Below, piece after piece: positions 45,064 through 55,285 of a DNA stretch of 64,000 nucleotides (its first letter is position 1; every line of letters starts with the position of its first letter). Under the pieces are notes generated by a model. It worked only from the letters and a program-made list of their open reading frames with translations, was not told the DNA's origin and ran no database searches. The position numbers and the translations under genes are program-made. The DNA is taken from assembly GCA_937941245.1 (NCBI GenBank), contig CALDYC010000067.1, positions 1 through 64,000 of the forward strand. The letters are read 5' to 3'. This DNA is from an uncultured Acidimicrobiales bacterium (lineage in GTDB: Bacteria; Actinomycetota; Acidimicrobiia; Acidimicrobiales; UBA10347).

Positions 45064-46478
45064 GTGAGCTTCCTGACGGCTGGGAGATGGTTATCGGGCT
45101 CGAAGTCCATGTCGAACTCGCGACCCAGACCAAACTGTTCTGTCCGTGCGCCAACGCGTTTGGCGATGAGCCCAACACCAACATCTGCCCGACCTGCCTG
45201 GGGCTGCCTGGCTCGCTTCCGGTTCCGAACGCACAAGCAATTGACTACGCGATGACGCTTGGCCACGCTCTCGGGTGCACCGTTGCTGGGTCGGTCTTCG
45301 CCCGCAAGAACTATTTCTACCCGGACATGCCGAAGGACTACCAAACCACCCAGTACGAGCATCCGACAAACGAGAACGGCTCAATCACGTTGGGTGATGG
45401 CACCGTGATCGGCGTCGAACGCGCTCACATCGAAGAGGACACTGGCAAGTCCACCCACCTCGGTGGAGGTGGTCGAATTCATGATGCGACGGCGACCTTG
45501 GTCGACTACAACCGAGCGGGCGTGCCGCTCGTTGAGGTCGTCAGCCGGCCCGAAATGCGCTCGGCGGACCAGGCTCGGGCCTATGTCTCGGAGCTACGTG
45601 ACATCTTGCTGGCTACCGGCGTGAGCGATGCGCGTATGGAAGAAGGCTCGATGAGGGTCGACGCGAATGTGTCGGTGCGTCCGGTGGGTAGCGATGAGCT
45701 GCGTACCCGGTGCGAGTTGAAGAACATCAACTCGATGCGATCTCTGGGCCGAGCAATCAACTACGAGGCTCGGCGTCATGTCGATCTCTATGAGTCGGGC
45801 CAGTCGCCAAACCAACAGACCCGGCACTGGGATGAGGATGGCGGACGATCGACGCCCGGGCGTTCCAAAGAAGACGCTGACGACTACCGGTATTTCGCCT
45901 GTCCTGATCTTCCGCCGTTGGTTCCGACGGACGAAGAAATGCAGGCAATTCGAGCAGGACTGCCGGTGTTGCCGGCAGCTCGCCGCCAGGCTCTGGCCGA
46001 TGCGACCGGTATCGAAGCCGGCCAAGCGGTTCTTGCGGTTGAGCGTGGGCTCGATGCATTGGCGATCGCCGCGGTGCGGGCCGGAGCGCCCGGCGATGTT
46101 GTGATCAAACACGTTGACCAGAACCTTTCTGATGGCGCTGGTCAGCTCGACGGGCCCATGCTCGCCAAGCTGGTCGGGCTCGAAGTCAGCGGAGCGCTGA
46201 GTGCTACGCAGGTGAAGACCGTGCTTGGTGAACTGGTGGCCAGCGGTGGCGACCCGGCAGATGTTGCAGCTTCGATGGGTTTCGAAGCCATGGACAGTTC
46301 CGAGCTGGCGACGTTGCTTGATCAGCTGATCGCAGACAACCCCGACGAGTGGCAACGGTTTACTGAAGGTGACACCAAGGTGCAGGGATTCTTTGTCGGC
46401 CAGATCATGAAGGCCACGCAGGGCAAGGCTGATGGCAAGATTGTCAATCAGCTGATGAAAGAGCGAAGCTCAGGTTGA
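45060..46478 (+). CDS. gatB: Asp/Glu-tRNA amidotransferase subunit B
   Basis: [48 protein letters not shown]. Confidence 0.96.
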   Translation: MSELPDGWEMVIGLEVHVELATQTKLFCPCANAFGDEPNTNICPTCLGLPGSLPVPNAQAIDYAMTLGHALGCTVAGSVFARKNYFYPDMPKDYQTTQYEHPTNENGSITLGDGTVIGVERAHIEEDTGKSTHLGGGGRIHDATATLVDYNRAGVPLVEVVSRPEMRSADQARAYVSELRDILLATGVSDARMEEGSMRVDANVSVRPVGSDELRTRCELKNINSMRSLGRAINYEARRHVDLYESGQSPNQQTRHWDEDGGRSTPGRSKEDADDYRYFACPDLPPLVPTDEEMQAIRAGLPVLPAARRQALADATGIEAGQAVLAVERGLDALAIAAVRAGAPGDVVIKHVDQNLSDGAGQLDGPMLAKLVGLEVSGALSATQVKTVLGELVASGGDPADVAASMGFEAMDSSELATLLDQLIADNPDEWQRFTEGDTKVQGFFVGQIMKATQGKADGKIVNQLMKERSSG

Positions 46479-46533
46479 GGAGCGAAGCTCGGGTTCCAGA
46501 GCGAAGCTCAGGTTAAAGGGGACAGCTCAGGTT
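46461..46533. repeat. 19-bp-period tandem repeat (three good copies plus one degenerate)
   Basis: GAGCGAAGCTC(A/G)GGTT at 46461, 46480 and 46499; degenerate GGGGACAGCTCAGGTT at 46518. Confidence 0.9.
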
Positions 46534-49500
46534 GAACCGAGACGTTGTCCGCTTCGATGGTTGTGGCGGAATGCTCAGGTATCGCTTGGTCGTTGATCGA
46601 GTCGAGCCCGTCGCCGGTCTCGGCTAAACCATTTACGAATCGCAGTGAACCTGATCCGGCCGAGCGAACTCGCTCACCGGGCAACACGATGCCGGTCAGG
46701 TTGCAAGGGTCGACCGCCATCACTGTCGCCCGGTGTCGCTGGTCGGAGCGCGATGATTTGCGGGTTGCTCGCAGCGATCTGATGGCATCGACCGATGCAT
46801 ATTGCTCGCCGCCAAAGCCGGTCACGAACCGGCCGCCGCGGATCAGCCCGCGAGCCTCGAGCCGTCGGAATGCCCACAGAATCTCGCGCCACGGAAGGGC
46901 CAAGGTTTCGGTCAGGGCCACGTCGCGGAACACCACACCCCATCGGGCGAGCAGCTGTTCGGCGACGGCCTCGGCGAGTTCCTCTGTGCTCTCGACTTCG
47001 AGCGGTGCCGGCAGTAACGCCCAACGCCCTTCGCTGCGGGTGTGGCCAGCGGCACCGCGGCGCAGGCCCCGATTGCCGAGTGTGTGGCGCTTGGGTTGAG
47101 AAGCTCGCCCGTTTAGCAGTGTTCGGACGGCATTAAAACTGTCTGCGGTGACCAGTCCCATGCCGACGGCGTTCCAGAGCGCCCGCTCGGTTTGGGTGGC
47201 GTCGAGGCCGAGGGCTTCGACCAGTTCGGTGTGGAACTGGGCCCCTCGGCTGGCGAGTGCCTCGATGATTGTTGCGACATGTCCGTCGGTCGGAGTCGGT
47301 GCAGCGTGGGCATGGCGGCCAGCGGCTAACAGCCATGGGAAGTCACCGCGCAACGTGAGCGTGATCGGTGTCGCTCGTGACGGCGTTAGGCGCTGGGTTG
47401 GGTCGGTTGGTTCAGCCCGAGGTGATAGTCGGCCCCAGACGACTTCGCCACTGAGACACATTTCGTCGAGCCAGGCTGGTTGATAGTCGGCGACCCGGCC
47501 AGCGAGGACCTGCTCCCATGCTCCTGCTGGGATCTCGAAGCCCTGGAGCTGTTCGAGTACGGCAAGCAGCCCGGCGCGACCTCGAACGTGAGTTTCGGGT
47601 CCGAGACGGTGCCAGTCGAGCAAGAAGCGCATGTATTGCTGCGCGGTGGCCGGTTCGATTTGGCGGCGGCGTTGCTTTTGCGAATAGATGTGGATCCGAG
47701 CGAGAAGCTGACGAGCGCACCATTCCGTGTCGTTGCCGTCTCGTGGCGACCATGTTCCGCGGATGGCGAATCCGGTGCCTTCGAGTGCGACCAAGGCGAT
47801 CGCGACCCGGCTGGTGTCGGTTCCGCAGCGACGGGCCAATGCTTCGGTCGTGACAGGGCCGGTGATCGAGAGGTGTCCGCGAACCATTGCCACGATTGCG
47901 TTTTCGCCAGCGGTCGTGTCGGATCCGATCGACGCAGCGGACTCGGCGAGTTCCGTTGTGGCCCAGCTGCCATCGCCAAGCACGACGACTCGTTTGCGTT
48001 CAAGCAATGTGTCGAACAGCCCTTGCCACTGTGGTGCAGGTTGGCACCGCACCAAATCGCTAAGTAGATCGTGAAGCTCGTCGGATGTGCGGACATCGGG
48101 AGCTGCTTCGGCCCGAACTTGGTCGATTGCTGATGTGTCAACTCCACCGATTTCGGTGAGATCTACCGGAATACCTCGGCGCAGTGGGACAGCCCGGGTG
48201 CGGCGGTCGATTGCTTCGGCATCGTCGAGGAAGGTGTATGGCGGGCCGACGAGAAGCTCATGAGCGAGCGGTGACGGCTCGACAGTGTCGACGCAGGTGA
48301 CGTGCAGGGTGCCGTTCTCGAGCCGTTCGACGAGGTCGCACAGGCCATCGACATCCATCGCTTCGTGCAGAGTGTCGTACATGGTCTGTCGGACGATCGG
48401 GTGATCGGGGATCTCAATCGGGCCGTTGATGTGTTCCTGGCATCCCGCGGCTGACGGGAACGCCGCAGCCATGACGTCGTCTGCTTCCATCCGTTGAATC
48501 GGTGGAGGGTTTTTGCGTCCGCCTTTGAATCGAAGCACGGTAAGGGACCGGTTCAGGTTCCAACGCCAACGAGAGATAAACATCGGCGAGGGAGGGACGA
48601 GCACCGCTTGCACGAGCGTTTGTGGGACCTGTTCTTTCTTCAGATAGTTCTGCACCTCGTCGAGCGCGAAGCTGTGCTGCGGTCCAAGGGACAAGACGAC
48701 GGCGTCGTCGTTGGCGGCAGCTTGCAGTTCGAAGTCGAAGTTGACACAGAACTTCTTGCGCAACGCGAGCCCAAATGCTCGGTTGATTCGCCCACCGAAC
48801 GGTGAATGCACGACGAGCTGCATGCCGCCTGTCTGGTCAAAGAACCGTTCGATGACGAGACGGTCGGTGGTAGGAAGATCACCGAGCACAGCAAGCGAAG
48901 CGGCGAGATATGCCACGATCGTCTCTGCGGCGAGTGCGTCGATGCCGCACGCATCGCGAACCCACGCTCGCGCCGCGGCTGGAACGTCGGTCTCAAGTCG
49001 GGCCTGGACCTCGGCGCGAAGCTGTGACACCTCTTCGGACAACTCGGCGGTGCGGGCCGGAGCCTCGCCAAGCCAGAACGGCACGGTCGGTGGCTTGCCG
49101 CCTGCATCGACCACCCGGACGACGCCGGGTTCGATCCGGCGGATCTGCCACGAATGAGTGCCGAGCAAGAAGATGTCACCGGGCAACGACTCGGTAGCCC
49201 AGTCTTCATTGACGGTGCCGACGAATAGGTCATCGGGGTCAGCGACGACCCGATAGTCGGCTATCTCGGGGATCGCTCCGCCGGAAGTCAGTGCGGCCAG
49301 GCGCGCACCGCGGCGGCCCTCGACTTCGTTGTTGACTTGGTCGTGGTGCACATAGGCACCTTTGGGCCCTCGACCGGTGACGATGCCTTTGGTGACAAAG
49401 TCGAGGACCTCGTCGAAGACCTCGCGGCTCAGATCGCGGTACGGCATGGCACGGCGCATGAGGGCGAAGAGTTCGTCTACGTCCCAACGTTCGGCAGCAG

Positions 49501-50872
49501 TCTCGGCGACGATCTGCTGGGCGAGAATATCGAGCGGAGCGATTGGTGGGATGATGGCGTCGAGACGTCCGCCGCGAACAGCGGACATGAGCGAAGCGCA
49601 CTCGACGAGCTCGTCTCGACTGAGCGGGAAAAGGCGACCTTTGGGAGTGCCAAAGCGGGTGTGGCCAGAGCGCCCGACCCGCTGAAGGAACGTGGCGATA
49701 CTGCGGGGAGAGCCGATCTGGCAGACGAGTTCGATTGGCCCGATGTCGATACCGAGTTCGAGCGAAGCCGTTGCAACGAGTGCCTTGAACTCGCCAGCGC
49801 GGAGCTTGCGTTCGACCCGCTCTCGACGGGTCTTCGAAAGCGAGCCGTGGTGGGCAGCGACCTTGTCGTCGCCGATCCGTTCGGCGAGTTGATGGGCGAT
49901 CCGTTCGGCGAGTCGCCGAGTGTTGACGAACACGAGCGTGGTCTGATGCTGTTCGATCATCTCGGTGATCTCATCGAGCATTTCGCTGATCTGTTCGGCA
50001 GGTGCCAGTGCTTCGGGCTCACCGTTGGGAAGCACAAGTTCAAGGTCGAGCGTGCGTTGGTGGCCGGTGTCAACCACGGTGCAATCAGGCGAACCGTCAG
50101 CCTTGACCGGGCCGGTGCCGACCAACAGGCGTGCAACGGTCTCGATCGGCCGTTGGGTCGCTGACAGGCCAATGCGAACCGGACGTTCGGCACAGATGTG
50201 TTCGAGCCGTTCGATGGTGACGGCGAGGTGTGACCCTCGCTTGTCACGGGCGACTGCGTGGATCTCATCAATGATGACGGTGCGGACCGTTCGCAGCGCA
50301 TCTCGGCTGCGTTCGGCGGTGACCATGAGATAGAGCGACTCAGGAGTGGTGACGATGAACTGGGGAGGTTTGCGCACCATTGAGCTGCGCTGTGAGCTGG
50401 TGGTGTCGCCGCTGCGCACGCCGACCCGTAGTGACGGCGGGGCGTAGCCAAGTTCGGTGGCGATGGTTGCGATCTCGTCGAGGGGCCGAACCAGGTTCTC
50501 GCTGATGTCGACGGCTAAGGCCTTGAGCGGTGAGACGTACATGACCTGGGCGGTGTTTTCGAGCAGCTGTCCAGCGTCATGGCGTTTGTAGAGATCGTCG
50601 ATTGCGACGAGGAACGCGGACAGCGTTTTGCCTGAACCAGTGGGTGCAGCGACGAGCGTGTCATTGCCTGCGGCGATCGATGGCCAGGCCTGGCGCTGCG
50701 GGTCGGTTGGTCCGTGCGGGAAGGTACGGGTGAACCACGTGCGAACCGCGGGGTGAAAGCTGGCCAGGTCCGGGTCGCACGTAGCCGCGGGAGCAGCGAA
50801 TGGCAGGGGGATAGGACCCGCTGCAAGAGCCGGTGTCGCAGGGCTTGTGGGAGGAAGCTCAGTCAGTGCCAT
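46508..50872 (-). CDS. lhr: Lhr-family ATP-dependent helicase
   Basis: LVAAPTGSGKTLSAFLVAI, DEIHAVARDKRGSHLA, QRVGRSGH; start at 50872. Confidence 0.93.
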   Translation of the reverse strand: MALTELPPTSPATPALAAGPIPLPFAAPAATCDPDLASFHPAVRTWFTRTFPHGPTDPQRQAWPSIAAGNDTLVAAPTGSGKTLSAFLVAIDDLYKRHDAGQLLENTAQVMYVSPLKALAVDISENLVRPLDEIATIATELGYAPPSLRVGVRSGDTTSSQRSSMVRKPPQFIVTTPESLYLMVTAERSRDALRTVRTVIIDEIHAVARDKRGSHLAVTIERLEHICAERPVRIGLSATQRPIETVARLLVGTGPVKADGSPDCTVVDTGHQRTLDLELVLPNGEPEALAPAEQISEMLDEITEMIEQHQTTLVFVNTRRLAERIAHQLAERIGDDKVAAHHGSLSKTRRERVERKLRAGEFKALVATASLELGIDIGPIELVCQIGSPRSIATFLQRVGRSGHTRFGTPKGRLFPLSRDELVECASLMSAVRGGRLDAIIPPIAPLDILAQQIVAETAAERWDVDELFALMRRAMPYRDLSREVFDEVLDFVTKGIVTGRGPKGAYVHHDQVNNEVEGRRGARLAALTSGGAIPEIADYRVVADPDDLFVGTVNEDWATESLPGDIFLLGTHSWQIRRIEPGVVRVVDAGGKPPTVPFWLGEAPARTAELSEEVSQLRAEVQARLETDVPAAARAWVRDACGIDALAAETIVAYLAASLAVLGDLPTTDRLVIERFFDQTGGMQLVVHSPFGGRINRAFGLALRKKFCVNFDFELQAAANDDAVVLSLGPQHSFALDEVQNYLKKEQVPQTLVQAVLVPPSPMFISRWRWNLNRSLTVLRFKGGRKNPPPIQRMEADDVMAAAFPSAAGCQEHINGPIEIPDHPIVRQTMYDTLHEAMDVDGLCDLVERLENGTLHVTCVDTVEPSPLAHELLVGPPYTFLDDAEAIDRRTRAVPLRRGIPVDLTEIGGVDTSAIDQVRAEAAPDVRTSDELHDLLSDLVRCQPAPQWQGLFDTLLERKRVVVLGDGSWATTELAESAASIGSDTTAGENAIVAMVRGHLSITGPVTTEALARRCGTDTSRVAIALVALEGTGFAIRGTWSPRDGNDTEWCARQLLARIHIYSQKQRRRQIEPATAQQYMRFLLDWHRLGPETHVRGRAGLLAVLEQLQGFEIPAGAWEQVLAGRVADYQPAWLDEMCLSGEVVWGRLSPRAEPTDPTQRLTPSRATPITLTLRGDFPWLLAAGRHAHAAPTPTDGHVATIIEALASRGAQFHTELVEALGLDATQTERALWNAVGMGLVTADSFNAVRTLLNGRASQPKRHTLGNRGLRRGAAGHTRSEGRWALLPAPLEVESTEELAEAVAEQLLARWGVVFRDVALTETLALPWREILWAFRRLEARGLIRGGRFVTGFGGEQYASVDAIRSLRATRKSSRSDQRHRATVMAVDPCNLTGIVLPGERVRSAGSGSLRFVNGLAETGDGLDSINDQAIPEHSATTIEADNVSVQPELSPLT

Positions 50873-50966
50873 AGGACCTGCCTGCGAACCTAGTGCAGCG
50901 GTGTGACAGACCCGCCGCGAAGTGGCTGGTGTTGGCAAATGGCTGTCGGGAGCTCCGGCGATCGCT

Positions 50967-51755
50967 TCAGCGCTTTGTGGCCACGAACAGGCCTTCGGTG
51001 AGGACAAACGCTGCCGACGAACGATCACTGTCAAGTGACGGTCGCAGCCACGCTGCAGCCGCTGGGGGAGCGGTGCGAAGATCGTGCAACAACTGCACCC
51101 GCACCGCTTCGTCGACCGACATATTGCCCGCCCAGGGCTCAAACATCATCTGCTTGCCGATCGTTTCGGCCGCGACGATGTCAAATCCAGCACCATCGAT
51201 CAGTTCCAGCCATTCGCTGATCGGCAGGCATCGCAGATGGCTGAGGTCGCGGCGGCGCTCAAAATCATCACACCAGCGAGCAGCGTCGGCGTCTTCGGGA
51301 GCGACATTGTCCACGAGCGCAAAGGTCCCGCCGGCAACAAGGACCCGTGCTGCTTCGCCAACAAAGCCGCCAGGGTCGGAGAAGTGATGCGGAGCAATGC
51401 GACAGGTCACGAGGTCGAAGCTCGCGTCGTCGAACGGAAGATCATGGGCGTCGGCTTCTTCGAAGCGAACATTGTCGATGCCGCGTTCCACGGCAAGATC
51501 GGCCGCAACCTGAACCATTTCCGGGGTCACGTCTGACGAAACTACCGAGCTGACGTGCGGGGCGATTGCGAACGCGGTGTGCCCAGCGGCACTAGCGATA
51601 TCGAGTGCATGCCAATCAGCCTGCGGACTGACCATCTCGACGATCCGCCCCAAGCTGGCTCCCTTGGCATGCACCGTTGATGCTGCGTAGTTGGCAGCGT
51701 TGGGCCCGAACTGGGCAATCGAGCGTGCGAGCTGGCCTTCGGCATCGTTGGTCAT
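50967..51755 (-). CDS. Class I SAM-dependent methyltransferase
   Basis: ALDIASAAGHTAFAIAPHVSSVVSSDVTPEMVQVA. Confidence 0.83.
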   Translation of the reverse strand: MTNDAEGQLARSIAQFGPNAANYAASTVHAKGASLGRIVEMVSPQADWHALDIASAAGHTAFAIAPHVSSVVSSDVTPEMVQVAADLAVERGIDNVRFEEADAHDLPFDDASFDLVTCRIAPHHFSDPGGFVGEAARVLVAGGTFALVDNVAPEDADAARWCDDFERRRDLSHLRCLPISEWLELIDGAGFDIVAAETIGKQMMFEPWAGNMSVDEAVRVQLLHDLRTAPPAAAAWLRPSLDSDRSSAAFVLTEGLFVATKR

Positions 51756-51762
51756 GCCGGCG

Positions 51763-51768
51763 ACCTTA
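51763..51768 (-). promoter_or_regulatory. -10 TAAGGT, 7 nt before ATG of methyltransferase
   Basis: TAAGGT-cgccggc-ATG. Confidence 0.55.
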
Positions 51769-51774
51769 CGGGCC

Positions 51775-51780
51775 TACGAT
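51775..51780 (+). promoter_or_regulatory. -10 TACGAT, 5 nt before GTG 51786 (8 nt before GTG 51789) of tryptophan dioxygenase
   Basis: TACGAT-cggca-GTGGTG. Confidence 0.5.
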
Positions 51781-51785
51781 CGGCA

Positions 51786-52568
51786 GTGGTGACAACCTAT
51801 GGCCAGTACCTCAAGATCGACGAACTACTTAGCCTGCAACAACCGCGCAGTGAGCCGGAGGAGCACGATGAAACCCTGTTCATCGTCATCCATCAGGTGT
51901 ATGAGCTGTGGTTCAAACAGGTGTTACACGAGCTGGATCGGTTCGGCCGTCACCTCGATGGCGATGCGCTTGCGCGAGGGGGCCATCAGCTCAGACGGGT
52001 GCGTCGGATCTTCGCCACGTTGATCAGTCAAATCAGCATTCTCGAGACCATGACCCCACTCGAGTTCATGTCGTTCCGGGCCTTCCTTGACGAAAGCAGC
52101 GGATTCCAATCAGCGCAGTTCCGCGAACTCGAATGCTTGCTCGGTATCACTGACACCTTCGAGCTGGAGTGGTTCGAATCAAACCCGGGTGAGCATGCAC
52201 GACTGTCGCGGCGTATCGCCGAGCCGACCCTGTGGGACAGCTTCGTCGGGTACCTGCATCGCAACGGTCACCCCATGCCATTGTCGGCGACCGACCGCGA
52301 CCCGACTGCCGCCGTCGTTCCGGATCCTGCGGTTCAGGCCGTCATCGCCGGGGCATACCGAGATGACGTCAGACTGCGCAGTCTGTGCGAGGCCATGGTC
52401 GACCTCGATGAGTCGCTGCAACAGTGGCGTTATCGCCACATGATGATGGTGCAACGCACGATTGGTGTCCGTCCCGGAACCGGCGGCAGCTCAGGTGTTG
52501 ACTACCTCAAGGGCACGTTGTTCCGCCAGTGCTTTCCCGACCTGTGGCAGGTTCGCGCACTCTTCTAG
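51786..52568 (+). CDS. kynA: Tryptophan 2,3-dioxygenase
   Basis: DETLFIVIHQVYELWFKQVLHELD, SFRAFLDESSGFQSAQFRELE, WRYRHMMMVQRTIGVRPGTGGSSGVDYL. Confidence 0.95.
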   Translation: MVTTYGQYLKIDELLSLQQPRSEPEEHDETLFIVIHQVYELWFKQVLHELDRFGRHLDGDALARGGHQLRRVRRIFATLISQISILETMTPLEFMSFRAFLDESSGFQSAQFRELECLLGITDTFELEWFESNPGEHARLSRRIAEPTLWDSFVGYLHRNGHPMPLSATDRDPTAAVVPDPAVQAVIAGAYRDDVRLRSLCEAMVDLDESLQQWRYRHMMMVQRTIGVRPGTGGSSGVDYLKGTLFRQCFPDLWQVRALF

Positions 52569-52614
52569 GTGTCGCGGTTCTCGGCCCGCGATCGGTCGCG
52601 TAACGGTCGTCGAG

Positions 52615-53568
52615 TCAGTAACCGCGTGCGACGTCAACCGGGCCGAGTAGGTCTTGGCCCGATCGGTACCGTTCGACGTTCAGTCGAACCCGCTCAGCGA
52701 GGAGCACCAGACCCATCTCGGGTGTGTTGCCGACGTGAGGTGTGATCAGTGCGTTCCCGCGGCCCCAAAGCGTGTGACCGTCCGGGAGCGGTTCAGGATC
52801 GGTGACATCGAGTGCGGCACCGCCGATGCCCGACCGATCCAAACAAGACACGAGAGCGTCAGTATCGATGTGCCCGCCGCGGGCCACATTCACGATCCAC
52901 GAGGTTGGCTTCATTAGCGCAAACTCGGCGGCTCCGATGATTCCAACCGTCTCGGGGGTCAACGCGAGAGCCAACACGACGGCGTCCGCGTCGGGAAGGA
53001 CTTCGTGCAGGTCGTCGATCGGCCGGGTAGCGGTAGCACCCGCAACGTCGCCGGTCGACTTCCGAAGCACCGTTGTGGTGCAGCCAAACGGTGCAAGCAG
53101 TGCAAGCAACGATTCGGTGATGCCACCGCCGCCGAGGATGACCACATGGGATCCGCATAGGTTCTGACCAACTGGACCGGTCCACGTTCGAGCTTGGGAG
53201 TAGCTGACGAGATTCCGGAAACCCGCGAGCAACATGGCCAACGCGGCCTCGGCAACCGGCGGTGCATAGACGCCCTTGCCGCACGTCCAACGCCGGCCGG
53301 TGTCGAACATGTCGACGAACGGCTCGACCCCGGCAAAGGGGAGTTGTACCCAGTCGATGCCATCGTGCAGATAGCTCGGCAGCTGGTCGGCTTGGCTCTG
53401 GTCGGCCCACACCAGGGCCGTGGCTTCGGCGGCAGGCACGACACGCCCACCGCCGGCCACGACGGCGCGAGCAAGCGCATTGGTCCGCCAGCAAGACGGC
53501 TCGACCGCAATCAGTGGCTCAGCAGCAGATCCGTCGGGTACGAAGGCATTGGACGGGTCAACAGTCAC
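52615..53568 (-). CDS. D-isomer-specific 2-hydroxyacid dehydrogenase family protein
   Basis: [49 protein letters not shown]. Confidence 0.88.
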   Translation of the reverse strand: MTVDPSNAFVPDGSAAEPLIAVEPSCWRTNALARAVVAGGGRVVPAAEATALVWADQSQADQLPSYLHDGIDWVQLPFAGVEPFVDMFDTGRRWTCGKGVYAPPVAEAALAMLLAGFRNLVSYSQARTWTGPVGQNLCGSHVVILGGGGITESLLALLAPFGCTTTVLRKSTGDVAGATATRPIDDLHEVLPDADAVVLALALTPETVGIIGAAEFALMKPTSWIVNVARGGHIDTDALVSCLDRSGIGGAALDVTDPEPLPDGHTLWGRGNALITPHVGNTPEMGLVLLAERVRLNVERYRSGQDLLGPVDVARGY

Positions 53569-53575
53569 GAAGTCG

Positions 53576-53581
53576 AGCGTA
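53576..53581 (-). promoter_or_regulatory. -10 TACGCT, 7 nt before GTG of 2-hydroxyacid dehydrogenase
   Basis: TACGCT-cgacttc-GTG. Confidence 0.55.
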
Positions 53582-53617
53582 AGGGAAAGGTTCCCCGGCT
53601 GGCCGCAACGGTGCCGG

Positions 53618-53623
53618 TAGAAT
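53618..53623 (+). promoter_or_regulatory. -10 TAGAAT upstream of guaA
   Basis: TAGAAT-ctttgc-TTG (upstream ORF). Confidence 0.55.
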
Positions 53624-53629
53624 CTTTGC

Positions 53630-53734
53630 TTGAACTGCATGATCTTTCGCCCGCCGACTCTGTACGCGTTGCTACCGACTCTGCGCACCTTGGCGCTCGT
53701 TGCACCGGGTTGCTGCAATCGGCCACGCCCATGA
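53630..53734 (+). CDS. Candidate leaderless upstream ORF of guaA (TTG start, 34 codons)
   Basis: TAGAAT (53618-53623), 6 nt, TTG 53630; open to TGA 53732-53734, overlapping guaA ATG 53731. Confidence 0.4.
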   Translation: MNCMIFRPPTLYALLPTLRTLALVAPGCCNRPRP

Positions 53735-55281
53735 GCGCTTCAGTACACGCCGCGGCAGCGACGCCGGATCAGCCGGTACTCGTCGTCGACTTCGGTGCAC
53801 AATACGCACAGCTGATTGCGCGCCGGGTACGCGAAGCGAACGTCTACAGCGAGATCGTGGCCCCCGACCTCAGTGCCAGCGAATATGCCGCACTGTCGCC
53901 CGCTGGCATCATCTTCAGCGGTGGCCCAGCTTCGGTCAACGTCGATGGTGCCCCGGCGATCGACCCGGGCGTCTACGAGCTTGGCGTGCCGATTCTTGGC
54001 ATTTGCTACGGAGCGCAGCTGATCGCCAGTCAACTGGGCGGCACGGTGACCCGCTTCGAAGCGGGTGAGTACGGGCGAACCGACATGACCGTTGCCGGTG
54101 GCGACCTCCTCGAAGGTCTGCCGCGTTCCCAGTCCGTCTGGATGAGTCATTTCGATTGCATTAGCGACGTACCCGAAGGCTTCACGGTCACGGCGTCGAC
54201 CGAACATGCACCCGTCGCCGCATTTGAGAGCGATGGGGTGTGCGGCGTGCAATATCACCCCGAGGTGTCGCACACACCGCACGGCCAAGCCGTGATCGAA
54301 CGGTGGCTTGACCGGTCAGGAATCACTCGCACGTGGACCATGGCCAACATCATCGACGAACAGGTCGCGGCGATTCGCGAGCAGGTCGGAAGCGGACGGG
54401 CGATCTGCGGGCTCAGCGGCGGGGTCGACTCAGCAGTCGCCGCCGCGTTGGTACACAAGGCGATCGGTCCACAGCTCACCTGCGTGTATGTGGACACGGG
54501 CCTTATGCGCAAGAACGAAAGTGATCAGGTCGTCGAGACCTTCCAGAAAACCCAAGGCATCGAGTTGATTCATGTGCAGGCCGCAGATGACTTCTTCGTC
54601 AAGCTGGCCGGACTGACCGAACCCGAATCCAAACGCAAAGCGATTGGCGAGACGTTCATTCGGGTCTTCGAGCGGGCCTCGGCCGGCATCGACGATGCAC
54701 ATTTTTTGGTGCAGGGCACGCTCTACCCCGACATCGTTGAATCAGGCGGCAAGCACGCGTCGACGATCAAGAGCCACCACAACGTCGGCGGACTTCCCGA
54801 CGACATGACGTTCGCGTTGGTCGAACCACTGCGAGCTTTGTTTAAAGATGAAGTCCGCAAAGTGGGCACCGAACTTGGCTTGCCCGATGAGATCGTCTGG
54901 CGTCAACCGTTCCCCGGACCCGGACTTGGGGTCCGCATCATTGGCGAGGTAACTCCTGACAAGGTCGCGGTGCTGCAAGAAGCCGACCACATTGTCCGAG
55001 AGGTCCTGCGAGACGCGGGGCTTGAGCGTGAGATCTTTCAGTCATTCGCCGTGCTACCGGATATCCGCAGCGTTGGGGTGATGGGAGATGAGCGAACCTA
55101 TGGCTATCCGATCATCGTGCGAGCGGTTACGAGCGAAGATGTGATGACTGCGGACTGGGCCCGAATCCCGTATGACGTACTCGAGACGATCTCGAGTCGG
55201 GTGATCAACGAAGTCGACGGGGTGAACCGGGTTGGCTACGACATCACCTCAAAGCCCCCCGGCACGATCGAATGGGAGTGA
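53731..55281 (+). CDS. guaA: GMP synthase (glutamine-hydrolysing)
   Basis: [60 protein letters not shown]. Confidence 0.96.
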   Translation: MSASVHAAAATPDQPVLVVDFGAQYAQLIARRVREANVYSEIVAPDLSASEYAALSPAGIIFSGGPASVNVDGAPAIDPGVYELGVPILGICYGAQLIASQLGGTVTRFEAGEYGRTDMTVAGGDLLEGLPRSQSVWMSHFDCISDVPEGFTVTASTEHAPVAAFESDGVCGVQYHPEVSHTPHGQAVIERWLDRSGITRTWTMANIIDEQVAAIREQVGSGRAICGLSGGVDSAVAAALVHKAIGPQLTCVYVDTGLMRKNESDQVVETFQKTQGIELIHVQAADDFFVKLAGLTEPESKRKAIGETFIRVFERASAGIDDAHFLVQGTLYPDIVESGGKHASTIKSHHNVGGLPDDMTFALVEPLRALFKDEVRKVGTELGLPDEIVWRQPFPGPGLGVRIIGEVTPDKVAVLQEADHIVREVLRDAGLEREIFQSFAVLPDIRSVGVMGDERTYGYPIIVRAVTSEDVMTADWARIPYDVLETISSRVINEVDGVNRVGYDITSKPPGTIEWE

Positions 55282-55285
55282 CCTG

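Noticed and set aside
43585-46478. gatAB as part of an unusual system
   Set aside because: Standard gatCAB operon with all expected motifs; only its leader is unusual
46461-46533. Tandem repeat as a mini CRISPR array
   Set aside because: 19-bp period with no spacers and no cas genes
50873-51142. N-terminal extension of lhr
   Set aside because: Arg/Cys-rich non-homologous sequence; conserved protein begins at 50872
52569-52614. Possible terminator between convergent kynA and dehydrogenase (TCGCGG...CCGCGA)
   Set aside because: Only a 6-bp stem with no T tract; too weak to call
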